DNA from: Treponema sp.
Lineage (GTDB): Bacteria; Spirochaetota; Spirochaetia; Treponematales; Treponemataceae
DNA length: 9,771 bases
NCBI GenBank assembly: GCA_023231445.1
Contig: JALNVF010000121.1
Location: forward strand, 1-9,771
Direction of reading: 5' to 3'
Notes under the pieces: model-generated
Told to the model about the DNA's origin: nothing
Database searches by the model: none
Seen by the model: the letters and a program-made list of their open reading frames with translations, nothing else
Position numbers and translations under genes: made by a program
Shown: piece after piece, positions 6,553 through 9,771 of the stretch
Layout of the letters: the number at the start of each line of letters is the position of its first letter
How positions within the stretch are numbered: position 1 is the stretch's first letter

Positions 6553-7764
6553 CTACACCCAAATTGGTAAAACACTTCCGGCAACACACCACAGCACTAC
6601 GACCAGCGGAGAAACCCGCCACGCAACCAGCAGTCCAAAGGCAACAAGGGCGATTGCCAGGTCAACGGGGCTGGATATTCCTGTTGTAAAGATAGGATCA
6701 TACAACGCCGCGCCCAGCAAACCCACAACTGCCGCATTGATACCGGCAATGGCGTTGCCTGCTGTAGAGTTGTGAAACAGGGCCTGCCAGAAGGGGAGAA
6801 CTCCGGCGACCAGCAGGAACCCCGGGAGAAACATAAAGCACAGGGCCGTTGCTGCTGTAAGCAGGGGGGTGCTGGCTGGTAAAATTACGGATCCAAGATA
6901 TGCGGAAAAGGCAAACATCGGTCCTGGAATGGCCTGTGATGCACCGTACCCTGCCAAAAACTCACCAGGCGAAACCCAACCTGAGGAAACAACCGAATCC
7001 TGAAGCAATGGCAGTACAACATGACCGCCGCCAAAAACCAGTGCGCCAGCTCGATAGAATGCTTCCGCGACAGGCAGTAATCCGGATTCCCCAGTGGCCA
7101 GCGTTGGCAGCACCACCAGCAAACCGACGAATAGCGCAATAAAAATACCCCCGGTGCGCACCCCAAAGGGGATCGGAAGATCGCTTTTTTCATTGGCTGT
7201 AATGTCGCTATGAAGAAGAAATATTCCGGCTGTTGCAGCCAGCGCCACAACGGCCAGCTGAGCTATAGCAGAGCCGAGTATGAGTAAAGCGGCAGCAGAA
7301 AGGATGGCAATGGTTTGCCTCGGTGTATCGGGGCACAGTTTTTTGGACATACCCAGAAGTGCATCGGCAACTACGGCACAGGCCACTATCTTCAGACCAT
7401 GAACAGTGGCCTGCCCGACGGCGCCGGAGAGAAGGGGGAGCGCTGCTCCAAACCCGACAAGTAAAATGGCTGACGGCAGCGTAAAAGCCAAAAAAGCAGC
7501 CAGCCCGCCGAGCCATCCTGCGCGCAGCAAACCGATGCTGAATCCCAGTTGACTGCTGGCGGGGCCAGGCAGGAACTGGCAGATTGCCAGGAGGTGCCCG
7601 AACTGGCTGTCGTTGAGCCAGCGGCGGCGTTCGACGAATTCGGCTCTAAAGTACCCCAAATGTGCAATTGGTCCGCCGAATGATGTGAATCCCAGCTTCA
7701 GAAAAGCCAGGAACACCTCCAGGATACTTCGAGCACTTGCGGCATATTTCTGATTTTTAATCAT
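6553..7764 (-). CDS. chrA: Chromate-type ion transporter, long two-domain ChrA
   Basis: This is an inner-membrane transporter of the CHR family, whose studied members export chromate or handle sulfate-like oxyanions. With 403 residues from ATG 7764 it is the long form with two homologous halves. The first half shows TSFGGPIAHLGYFRAEF (27-43), RRRWL (46-50) and QFLPGPASSQLG (63-74). The second repeats the pattern in FGGGHVVLPLL (244-254) and GYGASQAIPGP (272-282). About ten hydrophobic helices are evident throughout. The frame is open further upstream to TTG 7809 (15 extra residues, basic and unlike the family), so ATG 7764 is preferred although its ribosome site is weak (AGAGG about 12 bases away). 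The region is GC-richer than the small genes to its right. It is followed by the cupin gene 17 bases later. Chromate as the true substrate is known for the family and not demonstrated here. Confidence 0.93.
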   Translation of the reverse strand: MIKNQKYAASARSILEVFLAFLKLGFTSFGGPIAHLGYFRAEFVERRRWLNDSQFGHLLAICQFLPGPASSQLGFSIGLLRAGWLGGLAAFLAFTLPSAILLVGFGAALPLLSGAVGQATVHGLKIVACAVVADALLGMSKKLCPDTPRQTIAILSAAALLILGSAIAQLAVVALAATAGIFLLHSDITANEKSDLPIPFGVRTGGIFIALFVGLLVVLPTLATGESGLLPVAEAFYRAGALVFGGGHVVLPLLQDSVVSSGWVSPGEFLAGYGASQAIPGPMFAFSAYLGSVILPASTPLLTAATALCFMFLPGFLLVAGVLPFWQALFHNSTAGNAIAGINAAVVGLLGAALYDPIFTTGISSPVDLAIALVAFGLLVAWRVSPLVVVLWCVAGSVLPIWV

Positions 7765-7890
7765 GCGATGACGGTGCCTCTTGATGGCTGATGTGCAGGT
7801 ATGCGGCAATCTTCAGCGAGTTGGAGTGGGGTGGGATAGAACGGGGAATCGACTGGTTATACAAACTTTTTTTGGCTTCTGATCCCTTGT

Positions 7891-8349
7891 TTAATACTCA
7901 ATAGAGTAACTTTGATATAAACAGAGTGGAATGTCATAATTGTTTTTATTTCTGGTATGCCTTTTTATGCATTGCAGGGAGTTGATCAGGTTGAAAAGTC
8001 TTTGATCTGCCATGTTGGTTGCACACTTTAGAGCATAAGAGGAAGGCCATGATCCTCCTGCACCAGTTGCCTGTCCTATGACCATGCACGTTGAGTCAAC
8101 GTAATCATGCCATTTCGCCTGGTGATCTTTAAATAAATTGGCCAGAAATTCTCCGTTGTATGGCATGTTTTTCTTTAATTCATCTGAAATTTTCAGGGCC
8201 AGTGTCTTTATTTTGCGGCTCTTTTTGTCTAACACCTCCTTCTGGCTTAATCCTGCATACATGGCACTGGTGTCAGGCCAGTCATTCTTGTCAGCTGCCT
8301 CAGCGGTATTACAAAAGAAAATGAGGAGAATGGTGATTATATATTTCAT
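7891..8349 (-). CDS. Secreted LprI/DUF1311-like periplasmic protein
   Basis: This 152-residue protein has a clear signal peptide (MKYIITILLIFFCNTAEA, cleavage near residues 18-19). The mature part carries the pattern AKWHDYVDSTC (78-88), a glycine-rich GAGGSW (96-101), ALKCATNMADQRL (106-118) and further cysteines at 127 and 143. The order W-x2-Y-x3-C, then a Gly-rich linker, then C...R-x2-L resembles LprI/DUF1311 lysozyme-inhibitor-like domains. Four cysteines remain after cleavage (88, 109, 127, 143), enough for two disulfides. The start ATG 8349 has no obvious ribosome site, so expression may be weak. It lies among other small envelope genes on the same strand. The family assignment is moderate, and lysozyme inhibition is inferred only from the family name. 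Confidence 0.8.
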   Translation of the reverse strand: MKYIITILLIFFCNTAEAADKNDWPDTSAMYAGLSQKEVLDKKSRKIKTLALKISDELKKNMPYNGEFLANLFKDHQAKWHDYVDSTCMVIGQATGAGGSWPSSYALKCATNMADQRLFNLINSLQCIKRHTRNKNNYDIPLCLYQSYSIEY

Positions 8350-8416
8350 ATATTTTAAAGTGTAGTCTGGCGTTTATTGGTTGTGTGCTGTTTGCGGAAT
8401 AGGGTGAAATGATTCG

Positions 8417-8673
8417 TTATGATTCATGGCTAATATTTTTTATTACATGTCCCCTGGATACAGAGTAGAGAGCAACCACTACAACTGCGAGTTCCAGTAG
8501 CATGGGCCAGTGCTGAGAAAAAGTGAATGAAACATTATCAGATATTTTATTCACTTTGAAGATCAGTATAAAGAAAATATAAACGCTACAGTGACGCTCC
8601 ATCCTTCAATGGATAGAGGTATCCATAATGTTCTGCCAAGTGCTGTGAACAAAATTTTCTTATTTTTCTTCAT
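8417..8673 (-). pseudogene. Small membrane protein gene split by a one-base frameshift
   Basis: From ATG 8673 I read 36 residues (KKNKKILFTALG, then LWIPLSIEGWSVTVAFIF) ending at a TGA at 8563-8565. The -1 frame is open from 8602 to a stop at 8417-8419 and continues the same kind of sequence: a hydrophobic FFILIF, then VNKISDNVSFTFSQHW, a second helix MLLELAVVVVALYSV and a polar tail. Adding one T (one A on the plus strand) to the four-base run at 8574-8577 joins both parts. The result is an approximately 85-residue, two-helix membrane protein whose N-terminal helix becomes continuous. A W-x-P-x4-GW pattern followed by two helices resembles a common family of roughly 80-90 residue membrane proteins I know only as hypothetical. 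No good -1 slippery heptamer is present, so a mutation or a sequencing error is more likely than programmed frameshifting. Confidence 0.65.
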
Positions 8674-8791
8674 GTCGATTTCTCGAAAGCCTGACAGGTA
8701 AACGGTCAGATTTTTTTCTCATTTTTAATTACGTAATAGAATACCCCTCAGCTCGACAAAAGAGTGTCCAGTGAATGGTACTCCAGTCGTT

Positions 8792-9109
8792 TCAGTTGGA
8801 AAACTTTATATACTTGCTATACAACGGAAGTGCCATTATTGCAGACCCCACAATCGCCAGGAAAATAGAGGACGACAGATAACTTTTTGACCATCCGCCG
8901 CGGGATGGCAGGAGTACCATAAAATCAGGTGATGTGGTGCAGGCGTAAATAATTATACCCACCCCAAAAGAAACCGTGAAGATCTTCAGCAGATATTGAA
9001 CGATGGGATGGTGATTGAAATTTTTTTCTACAAAGAGATAGAAAAAAAAATAAATAAAAGGAGTGAAAAAAAGAGTATCAGAGTCAAGCAGTGAGGAGAG
9101 AGAGGTCAT
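8792..9109 (-). CDS. Hypothetical three-helix membrane protein
   Basis: The protein has 105 residues. ATG 9109 has a good ribosome site AAGGA (9118-9122) at 8 bases spacing, which supports it as a real gene. Hydrophobic segments lie at about 13-27 (very Phe-rich), 40-57 and 78-97. The loop between the second and third contains SRGGWSKS (69-76), and the tail is short and basic. I recognise no family. It is on the same strand as the broken small membrane gene (118 bases downstream) and the LprI-like gene, so they may form a loose cluster of small envelope proteins. Confidence 0.7.
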   Translation of the reverse strand: MTSLSSLLDSDTLFFTPFIYFFFYLFVEKNFNHHPIVQYLLKIFTVSFGVGIIIYACTTSPDFMVLLPSRGGWSKSYLSSSIFLAIVGSAIMALPLYSKYIKFSN

Positions 9110-9247
9110 GTCCTATATCCTTCTGTAGTCAAAAGATCTTTTATCCAGAGTCATTTTGAGCGAATCGAGCGCATTGATACCGTTTGCTTCAGTGGGTATC
9201 TCATTCGAATCTGAAATATAGTGAATAAACACAAATCACAAAATCAT

Positions 9248-9400
9248 CTAAAAAGGCTTAAAACCAAATACCCTGAGTTTGATACTGAAGACTTCTGAAA
9301 TTGTATTGAGAGTTCCTGACGCAGAGATTCTTCGCAATGGATACGCGCTTTCTACGGCTCCGCTGCCGCTGGGAGTCTCTCTACGGTAGATTTCTTCATC
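9248..9400 (-). pseudogene. Possible transposase C-terminal relic
   Basis: In the frame starting at 9400 a 50-codon open stretch reads DEEIYRRETPSGSGAVESA and then runs on to a stop at 9248-9250. The string PSGSGAVESA (GSGAVESA at 9344-9367) resembles the segment around the last catalytic Glu in several DDE transposases (P-x-GSG-x-VE). No start codon or ribosome site belongs to this stretch, and the upstream part is missing because the sulfatase gene occupies it. The bases at about 9330-9400 are GC-richer than the surroundings. This rests on one short motif and could be chance. Confidence 0.3.
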
Positions 9401-9771
9401 ATTCTCCAAATTGTTGAAGTTCTTTTATTTTATTTATCATACCATCATTCTTTAATACTTTATGACCTTTGTCTGATGATGTGAAATATTGGGAACCAAT
9501 CGCTGTTATATAGCTAGTTTTTGGGTGTTTATGCTTATCAAATATAGACATTCCTAAAAATCTATTTTCTCCGTTTGTAATACTAAGAATATCAAGAATA
9601 GTGGAAGCTGTAGAGAGCGAATTCATGCCGTGAACATTTAATGAAGAAGGTCGTAAGCCTTTTTTGTAAATTATAAATGGTACTCTATCTACAAAATCAT
9701 TATTTTTAATATTAAAAGCCCTTTTGAATTTTGGACTTGGATATGAAGCATGGTCAGTGGTGAAAATTATA
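9399..9771 (-). CDS. LtaS-like sulfatase/phosphoglycerol-transferase family protein, C-terminal part only
   Basis: A frame is open from the right edge to TGA at 9399-9401, giving the last 123 residues of a longer protein. Reading from the edge it begins IIFTTDHASYPSPKF, which contains the Asp-His metal-ligand pair of the alkaline-phosphatase/sulfatase fold. It continues with DFVDRVPFIIYKKG and then NSLSTASTILDILSI and FLGMSIF. This order (DH, then VPxIIYxKG, then S-x4-TILDIL and FLGxSxF) is typical for the C-terminal third of LtaS-like transferases/hydrolases. The relatives are inner-membrane enzymes with a periplasmic catalytic domain acting on lipid or glycan head groups. The Thr nucleophile and membrane helices would be outside the window. 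ATG codons inside this piece are not starts. The exact substrate cannot be told. Confidence 0.82.
   Translation of the reverse strand, partial: IIFTTDHASYPSPKFKRAFNIKNNDFVDRVPFIIYKKGLRPSSLNVHGMNSLSTASTILDILSITNGENRFLGMSIFDKHKHPKTSYITAIGSQYFTSSDKGHKVLKNDGMINKIKELQQFGE

Noticed and set aside
8563..8602. Programmed -1 frameshifting to join the two membrane-protein halves
   Set aside because: No X-XXY-YYZ slippery heptamer in the right frame and no evident downstream structure. A simple base loss in a short A-run explains it better.
8691..8717. Stem CTGAC...GTCAG followed by seven T on the plus strand, terminator-like
   Set aside because: No plus-strand gene lies upstream for it to terminate, and the stem has only five pairs with a 9-base loop. 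On the minus strand the T-run is on the wrong side.

Overview
The window looks like a chromosomal segment from a gammaproteobacterium. The grounds are the gene families (YgiD-like dioxygenase, long-form ChrA, class II Fic protein, LprI-like periplasmic protein, LtaS-type sulfatase fold), Gram-negative export signals and moderate, uneven base composition. A marine or host-associated genus such as Endozoicomonas is a guess and is not shown by the sequence. There are no rRNA or tRNA genes, no CRISPR array and no intact mobile element.

Layout. Bases 1-3171 (minus) are one uninterrupted 1057-codon reading frame. It runs off the left edge without a stop and is the largest gene here: an exported, multi-pass membrane protein with two big periplasmic parts, of a family I cannot name. 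A 454-base gap (3172-3625) holds only small repeats and palindromes. At 3626-4423 (minus) is a DODA/LigB-type extradiol dioxygenase. It is divergent from a class II Fic protein with a C-terminal winged helix (4735-5856, plus). The 311-base shared intergenic region carries a 12-bp inverted repeat near the dioxygenase start and a cluster of TGTTACATT-type repeats in front of fic. After a 325-base gap with a GC-richer, relic-like block come only minus-strand genes. Reading from right to left these are the C-terminal end of an LtaS-like sulfatase (9399-9771, cut by the edge), a possible transposase relic abutting it, a 105-residue membrane protein, a small membrane protein broken by a one-base frameshift (8417-8673), an LprI-like secreted protein (7891-8349), a chromate-type transporter ChrA (6553-7764) and a closely linked cupin protein (6182-6535).

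How they work together. Only chrA and the cupin gene look like an operon (17 bases apart, same strand). The Fic protein probably represses or tunes its own promoter through its winged helix and the repeats in front of it; this is inference. The 7.9-9.1 kb stretch is a run of small, poorly conserved envelope genes with one broken member and a possible mobile-element scar, which suggests accessory DNA. I found no convincing multi-gene novel system. The best candidates for something undescribed are the very large membrane protein at the left edge and the operator-like array of the Fic gene.
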